64,000 nt of DNA, taken from the NCBI GenBank assembly GCA_001803635.1, contig MHDU01000046.1:1-64000 (forward strand), written 5' to 3'. This document shows positions 35,538 through 44,286 of the stretch, one piece after another. A program made the translations under genes and the position numbers. Each line of letters starts with the position of its first letter. Position 1 is the stretch's first letter. The notes below the pieces were generated by a model. That model was not told the DNA's origin. It did no database searches and saw nothing but the letters and a program-made list of their open reading frames with translations. The stretch comes from Nitrospirae bacterium GWB2_47_37. Its GTDB lineage: Bacteria > Nitrospirota > Thermodesulfovibrionia > Thermodesulfovibrionales > Dissulfurispiraceae.

Positions 35538-35736
35538 AGAATACGATTTCAGTAAAGGCGTTCAGGGGAAATATGCAAAAAAATACAGCGAAGGCACAAA
35601 TGTCGTAGTAATTGACCCCGATGTCTCCAAATTTTTCCCGGACCACGACTCCGTAAATCAAGCCTTAAGATCATTAACTGAAATCATTAAAAAGCAAAAG
35701 AGACCGCTTAACGAATCGCTCCAGCGGACGCGGTGA
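35503..35736 (+). CDS. brnA: BrnA-type antitoxin
   Basis: The 77-residue antitoxin contains YDFSKGVQGKYAKKYSEG and VVVIDPDVSKFFPDHDSVNQ, both diagnostic for BrnA. The ATG at 35503, inside brnT, follows AAAGGA and is preferred over an upstream in-frame ATG. A ribbon-helix-helix-type C-terminus would repress the operon. The 3' end runs into the second attC-like site. Confidence 0.93.
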   Translation: MKKMQKDPDMLEEYDFSKGVQGKYAKKYSEGTNVVVIDPDVSKFFPDHDSVNQALRSLTEIIKKQKRPLNESLQRTR

Positions 35737-35774
35737 GACTGCGCCGCTGCGCGCCGCCTGGCAATGAGTTAGAG
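35706..35774 (+). other. attC-like recombination site 2
   Basis: The left box GCTTAAC (35706-35712) fits RYYYAAC exactly; the right box GTTAGAG (35768-35774) misses only the last base of GTTRRRY. Between them TCGCTCCAGCGGACGCG pairs with the inverse of CGCGCCGCCTGGCAATGA with unpaired bases, as in integron sites. It covers the last codons of brnA. No integrase gene is in the window. Confidence 0.5.
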
Positions 35775-35843
35775 AAGGTTTTAGATTTAAATATAATAAA
35801 TAAATTAATGGTAAAATATAAAAAAAGTAAGGAGGTGTAAGCC

Positions 35844-36041
35844 ATGAAAAAAATATCGGCAACAGACGCCCTTGACTTGTCCATTCCTGAGAGGATCCAA
35901 CTTGTAGAAGATATTTGGGATACGATAGCCGTAGAAGCTGAAGCTATAGAATTAACTGAAGATGAGAAGAGAATAATTGATGAACGATTGGATGCTTATC
36001 ATAAAAACTCTGATTTAGGCTCTCCTGCTGTCAATATCTAA
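35844..36041 (+). CDS. Addiction-module antitoxin (TIGR02574-type), toxin partner absent
   Basis: The 65-residue protein (LDLSIPERIQLVEDIWDTIA, then ELTEDEKRIIDERLDAYHKN) matches the short helical antitoxins usually followed by a RelE/ParE toxin. A clear AAGGAGGTG precedes the ATG. Downstream is hypD, 25 bases away, so no toxin is present. It may be a stranded antitoxin or act in trans. It follows the cassette-like stretch. Confidence 0.85.
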   Translation: MKKISATDALDLSIPERIQLVEDIWDTIAVEAEAIELTEDEKRIIDERLDAYHKNSDLGSPAVNI

Positions 36042-36065
36042 ACTGTTTTTGATATACTTCAGATA

Positions 36066-37112
36066 ATGATTGCTCTGATTAACAATCTCTATAATAAAAT
36101 CAACCGTCCCGTAAACCTCATGGAAGTATGCGGGACGCATACCGTGGCCATATTCAAGCACGGCATAAGAAGCCTTTTGCCGGAAGGACTCAGGCTTTTG
36201 AGCGGGCCGGGATGCCCGGTATGTGTTACTTCGATTAAAGATATAGACAAAGCAATCGCAATCTCGATGCAGCCGGATGTGATATTTACAACCTTCGGCG
36301 ACATGATGCGCGTTCCGGGCGCTAAGAAATCACTCTCAGAGGCAAAGGCGGAGGGCGCGGATATACGTGTAGTCTATTCTCCGCTCGACTGTCTGAAGAT
36401 AGCTGAGGAGAATAAAGATAAAAAAATAGTGTTTTTTTCAGCGGGGTTTGAAACGACTACCCCGTCCGTGGCAGGCACTATCTTTGAAGCGGAGCGGCGG
36501 CAGATAAATAATTTTTTGATATATTCCGTGAACAAGCTCGTGCCTCCGGCGCTCGATGTCTTGCTCCAATCGGATGACGTGAGGATAGACGGTTTTATAA
36601 TGCCGGGGCATGTGAGCACCATAATCGGCAGTAAGCCGTATGACTTTATCGCTTCAAAATACGCGACGCCGTGCGTTATAACGGGTTTCGGCGCGGATGA
36701 TATATTGGCAGGCATAACCATGCTGCTCAAGCAGATCGCAGAGGGAAGGGCGGCTGTCGAAATCCAGTATAAAAGCGTTGTTACGGAGACCGGCAATAAA
36801 AAGGCTGTTGAGTTTATCAATAAGTATTTCGAGCCGTGCGACAGCCATTGGAGAGGCATAGGGGTATTGCCGAACAGCGGCCTGAGACTGCGGAATGAAT
36901 ACAAACACAGGGACGCGGAAGTCGTTTTTAATATAGAAGTGCCTGAATTGCAGGAGCCGAAGGGATGCCAGTGCGGATTGGTGTTGAGGGGCGTTAAAAT
37001 ACCTTCGGAATGCCCTCTTTTCGGAAAGGCATGCACGCCGGAGAAACCTATAGGCGCGTGCATGGTAAGCATGGAAGGAAGCTGCGCAGCGTATTATAAA
37101 TACAATATTTGA
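36066..37112 (+). CDS. hypD: Hydrogenase maturation factor HypD
   Basis: HypD carries the Fe(CN)2CO group with HypC during [NiFe]-hydrogenase assembly. The 348-residue protein has LMEVCGTHTVAIFKHGIRSLLP, SGPGCPVCVTSIKDID, FTTFGDMMRVPG, FFSAGFETTTP and PGHVSTIIG, plus the C-terminal cysteines CQCGLVLRG, CPLFGKACTPEKPIGACM for the 4Fe-4S cluster. The other hyp genes and hydrogenase subunits are not in this window. A TATACT box lies seven bases before the ATG and no ribosome binding site is visible. Confidence 0.96.
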   Translation: MIALINNLYNKINRPVNLMEVCGTHTVAIFKHGIRSLLPEGLRLLSGPGCPVCVTSIKDIDKAIAISMQPDVIFTTFGDMMRVPGAKKSLSEAKAEGADIRVVYSPLDCLKIAEENKDKKIVFFSAGFETTTPSVAGTIFEAERRQINNFLIYSVNKLVPPALDVLLQSDDVRIDGFIMPGHVSTIIGSKPYDFIASKYATPCVITGFGADDILAGITMLLKQIAEGRAAVEIQYKSVVTETGNKKAVEFINKYFEPCDSHWRGIGVLPNSGLRLRNEYKHRDAEVVFNIEVPELQEPKGCQCGLVLRGVKIPSECPLFGKACTPEKPIGACMVSMEGSCAAYYKYNI

Positions 37113-37130
37113 CCGCAATTGCCTAATGTT

Positions 37131-37177
37131 ATAATGTCAGTCATGCTTCAAAGACTTTTCGGCATACCTGCCATTAT
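37131..37177. repeat. Short member of the dispersed inverted-repeat family
   Basis: This 47-bp imperfect palindrome runs from ATAATGTCAGTCATGC to GGCATACCTGCCATTAT. Its two arms match at 17 of 23 bases and each resembles one end of the elements at 29520-29688. It looks like two element ends joined without an interior. Confidence 0.6.
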
Positions 37178-37178
37178 C

Positions 37179-37197
37179 TGCAAATATGATATTTGCA
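37179..37197 (+). promoter_or_regulatory. Perfect palindrome upstream of ettA
   Basis: TGCAAATAT and ATATTTGCA form perfect 9-bp arms around one central G. The site is about 30 bases before the ettA start codon. It could be a repressor operator; no binding protein can be named. Confidence 0.4.
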
Positions 37198-37227
37198 CAA
37201 TTCCATAAAGAAAGGATTTGAATTACG

Positions 37228-38913
37228 ATGAGCAATGAACTGAACAAGGTTATTTACTCCATGATAGGGGTAAGCAAGTATTACGACAAAAAGCCGGTAT
37301 TGAAAGATATTTATCTTTCGTATTTTTACGGGGCGAAGATCGGAGTAATCGGCCTTAACGGGTCGGGTAAAAGTTCTCTTCTCCGCATCCTTGCCGGGAC
37401 GGATAAGGAATTCAACGGCGAAACGGTTCTCTCTCCAGGCCACACCGTAGGTTTTCTCGAACAGGAACCGGCGCTTGATGACGGTAAGACCGTACGGGAG
37501 ATAGTACAGGAAGGGGTGCAGGAGACAGTAGACGCCCTGAATGAATACAACGCTATTAATGAAAAATTCGCAGAGCCTATATCTGATGACGAGATGAATA
37601 AGCTGATAGAGCGTCAGGGCAAGGTGCAGGAGAAGCTGGAAGCTCTGGACGCATGGGATCTGGATTCTCGTTTGGAGATGGCAATGGACGCCCTGCGCTG
37701 CCCTTCGGGAGATACGCCGGTAAAAGTGCTTTCAGGAGGCGAAAAGCGCCGCGTGGCCCTGTGCAGGCTGCTCCTTCAGAAGCCTGATATACTTCTCCTT
37801 GACGAGCCTACGAACCATCTCGACGCCGAGACTGTAGCATGGCTTGAGCACCATCTTCAGAGCTATGCGGGTACGATCATCGCTGTAACGCATGACCGCT
37901 ATTTTCTCGATAACGTAGCCGGATGGATTCTTGAGCTTGACAAGGGAGAAGGTATTCCGTGGAAAGGCAATTATTCCTCATGGCTGGAGCAGAAGAAGAA
38001 CCGCCTTCAGCAGGAGGAGAAGTCCGAGAGCGAAAGGCAGAAGACTTTGCAGCGAGAGCTTGAGTGGATAAGGATGTCCCCTAAGGGACGCCATGCGAAA
38101 TCAAAGGCGCGTATAAATTCGTATGAGGCGCTTATCAGTCAGGATGCAGAAAAGAGGGCAAAGGATCTCGAAATATATATCCCGCCCGGTCCACGTCTCG
38201 GCGATATAGTCATTAATGCCGATAATGTGAGCAAGGCTTACGGCGACAATATTCTTATGGAGGGGATGACCTTTTCTCTGCCGCCGGGAGGTATTATAGG
38301 AATAATAGGCCCTAACGGGGCAGGAAAGACAACTCTTTTCAGGATGATAACAGGACAGGAAAAGCCTGACGCCGGAACCTTTAAAATCGGAGAGACGGTT
38401 AAGCTCTCTTATGTTGACCAGAGCCGCAGTGTTCTCGATTCGAATAAGACTATATGGGAAGTCATTTCCGGAGGCGATGATGTGATCCAGATCGGAAAGC
38501 GCGAAGTCAACTCGCGTGCGTATGTGGCGCGTTTTAACTTCTCCGGAAGCGACCAGCAGAAAAAGGTTTCCATGATTTCAGGCGGCGAGCGTAACCGTGT
38601 GCATCTCGCCCGCATGCTGAAGGAAACGGCGAATGTACTTCTGCTCGACGAGCCTACAAATGACCTCGATGTAAATACCATGCGCGCCTTGGAAGAGGCA
38701 TTGGAGAATTTCGCGGGCTGCGCCGTAATTATCAGCCACGACCGGTGGTTCCTCGACCGTATCGCTACGCATATTCTTGCGTTTGAAGGAGACAGCGCGG
38801 TGGTCTGGTTTGAAGGAAACTATTCCGAATACGAGGCCGATAGAAAGGCGCGTCTCGGCGCTGCCGCGGATCAGCCGCATAGGATTAAATACAGGCATTT
38901 GACCAGAGGGTAA
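37228..38913 (+). CDS. ettA: Energy-dependent translational throttle ABC-F protein
   Basis: The 561-residue protein has two ABC domains with Walker A motifs GLNGSGKSS and GPNGAGKTT, and signatures LSGGEKRRVALCRLL and ISGGERNRVHLARML. The EttA-type arm and tRNA-interaction linker (GKGIPWKGNYSSWLEQKK-like, then GRHAKSKARINSYEAL) lie between. It has no membrane segments. EttA binds the ribosomal E site and gates elongation by energy state. AAAGGA precedes the ATG. Confidence 0.95.
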   Translation: MSNELNKVIYSMIGVSKYYDKKPVLKDIYLSYFYGAKIGVIGLNGSGKSSLLRILAGTDKEFNGETVLSPGHTVGFLEQEPALDDGKTVREIVQEGVQETVDALNEYNAINEKFAEPISDDEMNKLIERQGKVQEKLEALDAWDLDSRLEMAMDALRCPSGDTPVKVLSGGEKRRVALCRLLLQKPDILLLDEPTNHLDAETVAWLEHHLQSYAGTIIAVTHDRYFLDNVAGWILELDKGEGIPWKGNYSSWLEQKKNRLQQEEKSESERQKTLQRELEWIRMSPKGRHAKSKARINSYEALISQDAEKRAKDLEIYIPPGPRLGDIVINADNVSKAYGDNILMEGMTFSLPPGGIIGIIGPNGAGKTTLFRMITGQEKPDAGTFKIGETVKLSYVDQSRSVLDSNKTIWEVISGGDDVIQIGKREVNSRAYVARFNFSGSDQQKKVSMISGGERNRVHLARMLKETANVLLLDEPTNDLDVNTMRALEEALENFAGCAVIISHDRWFLDRIATHILAFEGDSAVVWFEGNYSEYEADRKARLGAAADQPHRIKYRHLTRG

Positions 38914-38934
38914 GGCGCTAAGACGTTATGAACG

Positions 38935-40212
38935 TTACGGACGGCTCTTGGGAGGTCTTTTTCTATCGGGGCGGCGAAGCCCGGCATGAGGTGTTTTTTC
39001 TTTCGGGCGCATTTTTCGAGGCTCTTGCGAACGCATAACCCTCTTTACGGGACGCCCCCTGCGGTATCCGGTGACGATCATCTCTTCAGTAATCGGCATG
39101 ACCGGTATCTTCAGCCTGATGTAGGCCTCTATTTCAGGCAGGGAATGGACGTATTCCTCGCAAACGAGATTTATCGCTCTGCCCCCGGCTCCGGCCCGGG
39201 CTGTCCTGCCTATACGGTGCACATAGTCTTCAGGGTTTTGCGGGAGGTCGTAGTTTATTACATGCGTTACCCCGTCGATATGAAGTCCCCGGCTTGCCAC
39301 ATCCGTGGCTATAAGGATAGGTAACGTGCCGTCCTTAAAACTGGAGAGCACCTTCATCCGTTTTTTCTGATCTATGTCCCCTGTGATAGCGGCGGCTGCG
39401 AGACCGTTGGCGTTCAGAAGGGCGTCAAGCCGTTCGACCGCGTGTTTGGTATTACAGAAAATGAGATAGCGGCCGGCAGGCTCGCGTTTGAGTATTCCGA
39501 GGAGCAATCCGTTCTTCTCCGACATGCCCACATGATATACCTCTTGCTCTATCCGCTCCACCGTTACCTTCTCCGGCGTCACCGAGAACTGCAAAGGCAG
39601 GTTCATGTGTTCATAGCACAACTCAAGCACGCGGTTGGAAAGCGTAGCTGAAAAAAGCATGGATTGGCGTTTATCGTAAGGTGACATTCTCTTGAGCAGG
39701 AAGCGGAGATCGTTGATGAAGCCCATGTCGAAGAGCCGGTCGGCCTCGTCGATAATGAGGAACTGGGTTTTTTTCAGGCTGTAGACCTTCTGCTTGAGAT
39801 AATCTATGAGTCTGCCGGGCGTGCCTATGAGTATATCAACGCCTCTTGCTATATCCTCGCGCTGCTTCAGGTAGTCGACGCCGCCGAAAACAGGCAGCGT
39901 TTTGAAACCTGCCGGGCCGCCGAGCAGTTTCGCTTCTGCGTCTATCTGGACGACAAGCTCGCGGGTCGGCGCAATGATGAGCACCCGCGGGGAAGATCCC
40001 CGTTCCGGCGAGGGTGTAGAAAGCATGCGCGAAAATACCGCTATAAGAAAGGCCGCTGTCTTGCCGGTGCCTGTCTGTGCCTGCGCCGCAATATCCTTGC
40101 CCCTCAGGGCCTCGGGCAGCGTCTGCGCCTGCACCGGTGTGCATTCGGTAAATCCGGCAGTCCTGATTCCCTCAAGCACCTTTTCAGGGATATTAAGTTC
40201 TTCGAATCTCAT
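38935..40212 (-). CDS. DEAD-box ATP-dependent RNA helicase, RhlE-like
   Basis: The 425-residue helicase has the Q motif (GFTECTPVQAQTLP), motif I AQTGTGKTAAF, PTRELVVQ, motif II DEAD, SAT, and motifs V and VI (ATDVASRGLHID, HRIGRTARAG). The C-terminal tail is basic and arginine-rich, suited to RNA binding. It probably remodels structured RNA or ribosome intermediates. It converges with ettA. Confidence 0.93.
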   Translation of the reverse strand: MRFEELNIPEKVLEGIRTAGFTECTPVQAQTLPEALRGKDIAAQAQTGTGKTAAFLIAVFSRMLSTPSPERGSSPRVLIIAPTRELVVQIDAEAKLLGGPAGFKTLPVFGGVDYLKQREDIARGVDILIGTPGRLIDYLKQKVYSLKKTQFLIIDEADRLFDMGFINDLRFLLKRMSPYDKRQSMLFSATLSNRVLELCYEHMNLPLQFSVTPEKVTVERIEQEVYHVGMSEKNGLLLGILKREPAGRYLIFCNTKHAVERLDALLNANGLAAAAITGDIDQKKRMKVLSSFKDGTLPILIATDVASRGLHIDGVTHVINYDLPQNPEDYVHRIGRTARAGAGGRAINLVCEEYVHSLPEIEAYIRLKIPVMPITEEMIVTGYRRGRPVKRVMRSQEPRKMRPKEKTPHAGLRRPDRKRPPKSRP

Positions 40213-40242
40213 TCCCTTTACTATACTTTAAATGGAGCAAAA

Positions 40243-41430
40243 CTATAAAGTGGAGGGAACGGAGTCTTTGTTTTTTTTGCTTCCAGCGTACAATTCATAT
40301 TCAAGAAGCCTGCATTCTATGCCGCCGTTAAAGAATTGAACCCTGCGTTTTGCCCTCAACCCTACCTTTTTTGCGAGCTCAAGATTTCCGGTAAAGATAT
40401 ATCCCGTATATCCGCCGCATTTCTGCTTGAAGAAATCGCCTATGCCCTTGTACACGTCCTCAAGTTCCCGGATCTTTCCCATTCTCTCACCGTATTCGGG
40501 GTTTAGTATTACTATCCCTCCTCCATCCGGAATCGGGGTTTCGGAATAATCGCATACAGAGAATTCGATCATATGCTCTACACCCGCGGTAGCGGCATTT
40601 TTCCTTGCGGCCTCAACCGCCTCTTTTCTGATATCGGTAGCGATAATTCTGCGATTCAGAGTCTTTCCCGCATCCTTCTTCGCCTGTGCGCGCAGCTCTT
40701 TCCACAGGGATTCGTTAAATCCCTTCAGATGCATGAACCCGAAGTTGTCCCTTAAAAGTCCGGGAGCCCTGTTCAGTCCCATAAATGCAGCCTCTATGGC
40801 GAGAGTGCCGCTGCCGCACATCGGGTTTATGAACCGGCCGCTGCCGTTCCATTTTGAGGCCATAATAACCGCAGCCGCGAGTGTCTCCTGCATGGGCGCC
40901 TTCATGGGAATTTTTCTGTACCCGCGCTTTGACAGGGACTCACCGGAGGTGTCGAAATACAGGGCGCATTTATCTCCCCTCCAGTAAAGGTTTATCACGG
41001 TTCTGTCCTGAGCCGGACCCGAATCAGGACGCTGTCCGCGCTTTTCTTTGATCCGGTCCACAATGGCGTCCTTGCACCGCATATTCGCATAGCGGGAGTC
41101 CCTGATTGTCGGATTGTCCACACTGGATGTTACACAGACATAGCCGTCCTCGGATATGTGTTCCTCCCATGCTATCTCCGATACCGAGCGATAGAGGTCA
41201 TCGGCGTCAGACGCGGAGAATTTCCTGAGGAGAAAGAGGACGCGATGTCCTGTGCGGAGCATGAGGTTAAGTCTTAGGGTATCTTCCATAGTCCCCTCTG
41301 TTTCTATGCCTGCGATGGTTTCGGACAGCACCGGGAATCCGAGTGCGAGGAGTTCTTCGCTCAAAAATGGCGGTATCCCTTTTGCGCAGGTGATCAGGAT
41401 TCTGCTTTTCCCTCCCGGCACTATTTTCAT
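40243..41430 (-). CDS. THUMP-domain class I RNA methyltransferase (RlmL/YpsC-like)
   Basis: The 395-residue protein has an N-terminal ferredoxin-like/THUMP region (about residues 1-160) and a Rossmann methyltransferase domain with NPMCGSGTLAIEAA (SAM site) and ATDIRKEAVEAARKNA. Motif IV reads NPEYGER where most relatives have NPPYGER, an unusual Pro-to-Glu change at the catalytic loop. The likely job is N2-methylguanosine formation in 23S rRNA. It overlaps the following small gene by 4 bases. Confidence 0.88.
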   Translation of the reverse strand: MKIVPGGKSRILITCAKGIPPFLSEELLALGFPVLSETIAGIETEGTMEDTLRLNLMLRTGHRVLFLLRKFSASDADDLYRSVSEIAWEEHISEDGYVCVTSSVDNPTIRDSRYANMRCKDAIVDRIKEKRGQRPDSGPAQDRTVINLYWRGDKCALYFDTSGESLSKRGYRKIPMKAPMQETLAAAVIMASKWNGSGRFINPMCGSGTLAIEAAFMGLNRAPGLLRDNFGFMHLKGFNESLWKELRAQAKKDAGKTLNRRIIATDIRKEAVEAARKNAATAGVEHMIEFSVCDYSETPIPDGGGIVILNPEYGERMGKIRELEDVYKGIGDFFKQKCGGYTGYIFTGNLELAKKVGLRAKRRVQFFNGGIECRLLEYELYAGSKKNKDSVPSTL

Positions 41431-41624
41431 TTCTTGCCTGAGGGGTCTTTACGCTCTGTGACGGTGATAATGAAATTCTCCGGTTTCAGTCCGGAGTCTT
41501 TCTCAAGCTCCTCGACAAATACTGTGATAGCCTTTTTCATGAAATGCGCGAATTTTACACTCCTGGGCAATGCAAGTATCCTCTGCCGAAGATCTTCTTC
41601 AATTGGGGCGGTGTACTTTGCCAT
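41427..41624 (-). CDS. Hypothetical 65-residue protein
   Basis: The small helical product (APIEEDLRQRILALPRSVKF, then KAITVFVEELEKDSGLKPEN) starts within the end of the YgiQ gene and overlaps the methyltransferase gene at its 3' end (4 bases). This tight packing, with AAAGGAGAGA before the ATG, argues that it is a real operon member. Sequence resembles small ribbon-helix-helix or ribosome-associated proteins, but no family is claimed. Confidence 0.6.
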   Translation of the reverse strand: MAKYTAPIEEDLRQRILALPRSVKFAHFMKKAITVFVEELEKDSGLKPENFIITVTERKDPSGKK

Positions 41625-43326
41625 AATCTCTCCTTTTGCTTTGACTGTCGGTTATTATCTCTTTCTGGCGCTCCTTTTTCTGCATATCTTTTTCCACGAA
41701 GAGTCTTTCTCCAGTGAAAGGGTCTATGCCGGTATAATACATCAGCGTAGAATAAGTAGATGGGGTCGGAGTAAAGACCTGCACCTGCTCGGGATTTATT
41801 TTTAATTCCCGCACGGTAAATTCTTTGAGTTTTCTCATGGCCTGCTCGTCACATCCGGGGTGCGCCGCGATAAGATAATAGGTCAGGAACTGTTTTTTGC
41901 CGAGCCTTTTATTCATAGAATCGAATGCCTCTTTGAATGCCTGCAAATACTTGCTTCCCGGCTTCCCCATTCTTTTCAGGACGGTATCTTCAGTATGCTC
42001 AGGCGCTATCTTTAGCTGCCCTGACACATGATGTTCGACAACATCTCTTAGATATGCCGCGCCGCATATTGTATCGTCCATTATCATATCGTATCTAAGC
42101 CCTGATGCGATAAACGCCTTCTTAATTTCCGGAATATCCCTTATCTGTTTCAGAAGCTCTCTCTGCCGCGAATGGTCAACCTTCAGTTGCTTGCATCTTG
42201 CCGGATACAGGCAGCGCTTATCCTTGCAGCTTCCCTTTTTAAATTTCTTTTCGCATTCAATGCCGTACATATTGGCAGTGGGGCCTCCCACATCGGCTAT
42301 GTAGCCCTTGAAGCCGGACAACCGCGTAAGAGCCTTAATTTCCCGAATGATAGAGGCCGCGCTGCGAGAGCTTATAGTCCTGCCCTGATGCACTGCTATT
42401 GCGCAGAAGCTGCATTCTCCGTAGCAGCCCCGATGCGTGGTAATAGAGAATTTTATGGTATCCAGAGCCCGCACAACTCCCTGTTTTTTGTAATATGGAT
42501 GCACATCGCGCTCAAACGGCATATCGTAGATTTCATCCAACTCCTTTTCAGAAGGATAGGGGGAAGGCGGGTTTTGTATCAGATAACGGGTATCCTGCTT
42601 TTGGCAAAGTCCCTGCGCTGTGAGGGGATCATTGTTCTCGTAAAACAGGCGGAACATAGCGGTGAACTTTTCCTTATCCTCTTTTACCTCTTCGTAAGAC
42701 GGCAGCATGAGATAACCTTTTTCAGGCTCCTTTGCTATGTAACATATTCCGCGTATATCCTGAATATTTCCGCCCTGCGACAGGTTTTCGGCAATTTCGA
42801 GGATCGCCTTTTCTCCCATGCCGTAAACGAGAATATCCGCCTTCGCGTCGAAAAGCAGAGACCTTCTTATACTGTTTTCCCAATAGTCGTAATGCGCGAT
42901 CCTGCGGAGGCTCGCCTCTATCCCGCCAAAGACAAGAGGTTTTGTATTTTTGAAATGCCTTCGTATCAGATTGGCATAGGCGATTGTGGCGCGGTCAGGC
43001 CTACGGGTATTCTCTCCGCCGGGAGTGAAGTCATCGCTGCGACGTTTCTTTTTAAGAGCGGTATAATTGGCTACCATTGAATCAACGGAACCGGCAGTAA
43101 CTCCCCAAAACAGTTCAGGCTCTCCAAGCCTTGTGATGTCATCTCCGCTGTTTATATCAGGCTGGGCTATGATTCCTACCTTGTATCCGGCTTTTGCAAG
43201 CACATTGCCTATGACCGCAACTCCGATATGAGGGCTGTCTATATATGTATCGCCGGTTATCAGGATGATATCAAGGCCCTTCCAGCCTCTCTTCTTCATT
43301 TCTTCGCGGGTTGCAGGTAAAAACAT
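41599..43326 (-). CDS. YgiQ family radical SAM protein
   Basis: The 575-residue protein carries FSITTHRGCYGECSFCAIAVHQG, with the CxxxCxxC [4Fe-4S] site, and the family motifs LIRRHFKNTKPLVFGGIEASLRR and IAPEHTEDTVLKRMGKPG. YgiQ proteins have an N-terminal B12-binding-like region. Their substrate is not established. An in-frame extension to 43401 exists, but the ATG at 43326 (MFLPATREEMKK) is where homologues begin. It is the first gene of a three-gene minus-strand operon. Confidence 0.93.
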   Translation of the reverse strand: MFLPATREEMKKRGWKGLDIILITGDTYIDSPHIGVAVIGNVLAKAGYKVGIIAQPDINSGDDITRLGEPELFWGVTAGSVDSMVANYTALKKKRRSDDFTPGGENTRRPDRATIAYANLIRRHFKNTKPLVFGGIEASLRRIAHYDYWENSIRRSLLFDAKADILVYGMGEKAILEIAENLSQGGNIQDIRGICYIAKEPEKGYLMLPSYEEVKEDKEKFTAMFRLFYENNDPLTAQGLCQKQDTRYLIQNPPSPYPSEKELDEIYDMPFERDVHPYYKKQGVVRALDTIKFSITTHRGCYGECSFCAIAVHQGRTISSRSAASIIREIKALTRLSGFKGYIADVGGPTANMYGIECEKKFKKGSCKDKRCLYPARCKQLKVDHSRQRELLKQIRDIPEIKKAFIASGLRYDMIMDDTICGAAYLRDVVEHHVSGQLKIAPEHTEDTVLKRMGKPGSKYLQAFKEAFDSMNKRLGKKQFLTYYLIAAHPGCDEQAMRKLKEFTVRELKINPEQVQVFTPTPSTYSTLMYYTGIDPFTGERLFVEKDMQKKERQKEIITDSQSKRRDYGKVHRPN

Positions 43327-43407
43327 CCTTTTATTGTGATGTGCGGCAGGGGAATATTGCAAGAAGGGGGCTCTATCGAACCCGGCTTGTGATATAATCA
43401 AGGCATC

Positions 43408-43833
43408 ATGAATATGCAGGACGACATAAAGCGTATTACCGATTATTTTAAGGGCAGGGATGAGGTTTCCGCTCTCTATATTTTCGGCAGCGCCGCAAAC
43501 AACAAAGAAACATCAGAAAGCGACATTGATATTGCCGTGCTGATAAATGACCGTAAAAAGGGGAAAAAAACTTGCGAGTCGCTGAAAAAAACATATTACT
43601 CCGCCTCTCCAAGATTTTCTCTGCGTACCATAGATATTGTAGTGTTGAACACAGCCCCGACTTTTCTGAAGCACCGTATTATCAAGACCGGCAAGATAGT
43701 TTTTGATAGAAACAGGAGGCTGAGAGTAAGGTTTGTTGCTAATGCCATTATTGAATATTTAGACTATAAGCCGATAGAGGATATTTGCCTGAAGGCCGTG
43801 GCCGGACGATTCAGGAGGGCGAGAGTTGGTTGA
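43408..43833 (+). CDS. mntA: MntA-type nucleotidyltransferase antitoxin
   Basis: The 141-residue protein has the minimal nucleotidyltransferase motif: FGSAANNKETSESDIDIAVL with the GS and two-aspartate site. MntA AMPylates the HEPN toxin HepT and so blocks it. A TATAAT box at 43393-43398 lies nine bases before the ATG; no ribosome binding site is visible. It overlaps hepT by 8 bases. Confidence 0.9.
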   Translation: MNMQDDIKRITDYFKGRDEVSALYIFGSAANNKETSESDIDIAVLINDRKKGKKTCESLKKTYYSASPRFSLRTIDIVVLNTAPTFLKHRIIKTGKIVFDRNRRLRVRFVANAIIEYLDYKPIEDICLKAVAGRFRRARVG

Positions 43834-44245
43834 TAAGCTGCTGATTGCGAGAAAGCTCGAAAGGGCGGAGAGTTACCTGAAACAGGTAAGGCAGAAGAAA
43901 GACCCGGGCATATCGCTGTTTGTTAAGGATAACGATCTCCAGAGTATAATTTTGTTTAATCTCATTCAGGCAATTCAAATATGTATAGACATCGGTTCTC
44001 ACATAATAGGCGATTCAGAATGGGAAACGCCTTCAACTCAGGCGGATATATTTGAAATACTGGCGTCCAAAAAGGTTATCACCAATGCCCTTGCCAAAAA
44101 GATGATACAGATGGTCGGCTTTAGAAACAGGATAGTGCATGAATACGAAAAGACGGACATGAGAATCGTGCATGCCGTCTGGAAAAAGCATAGCAAGGAT
44201 ATAGAGAGATTTTGCAGGGCGGTAGCAGGGAAGTGTAAATTATGA
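43826..44245 (+). CDS. hepT: HepT-type HEPN ribonuclease toxin (DUF86)
   Basis: The 139-residue all-helical protein has the HEPN active motif RNRIVHEY (R-x4-H), the site of cleavage activity and, next to the tyrosine, of AMPylation by MntA. The start is TTG after AGGAGGGC, inside the mntA end. The antitoxin-first order with overlap is typical of this system. Confidence 0.9.
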   Translation: MVDKLLIARKLERAESYLKQVRQKKDPGISLFVKDNDLQSIILFNLIQAIQICIDIGSHIIGDSEWETPSTQADIFEILASKKVITNALAKKMIQMVGFRNRIVHEYEKTDMRIVHAVWKKHSKDIERFCRAVAGKCKL

Positions 44246-44286
44246 AATGCCGCGTTCGTTGCCCTTTATCGCCGAAAGGATTGAAT

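Noticed and set aside
42172-43080. 302-residue plus-strand frame opposite the YgiQ gene
   Set aside because: It lies wholly antisense to a conserved radical SAM gene and has no recognisable domain or start signal.
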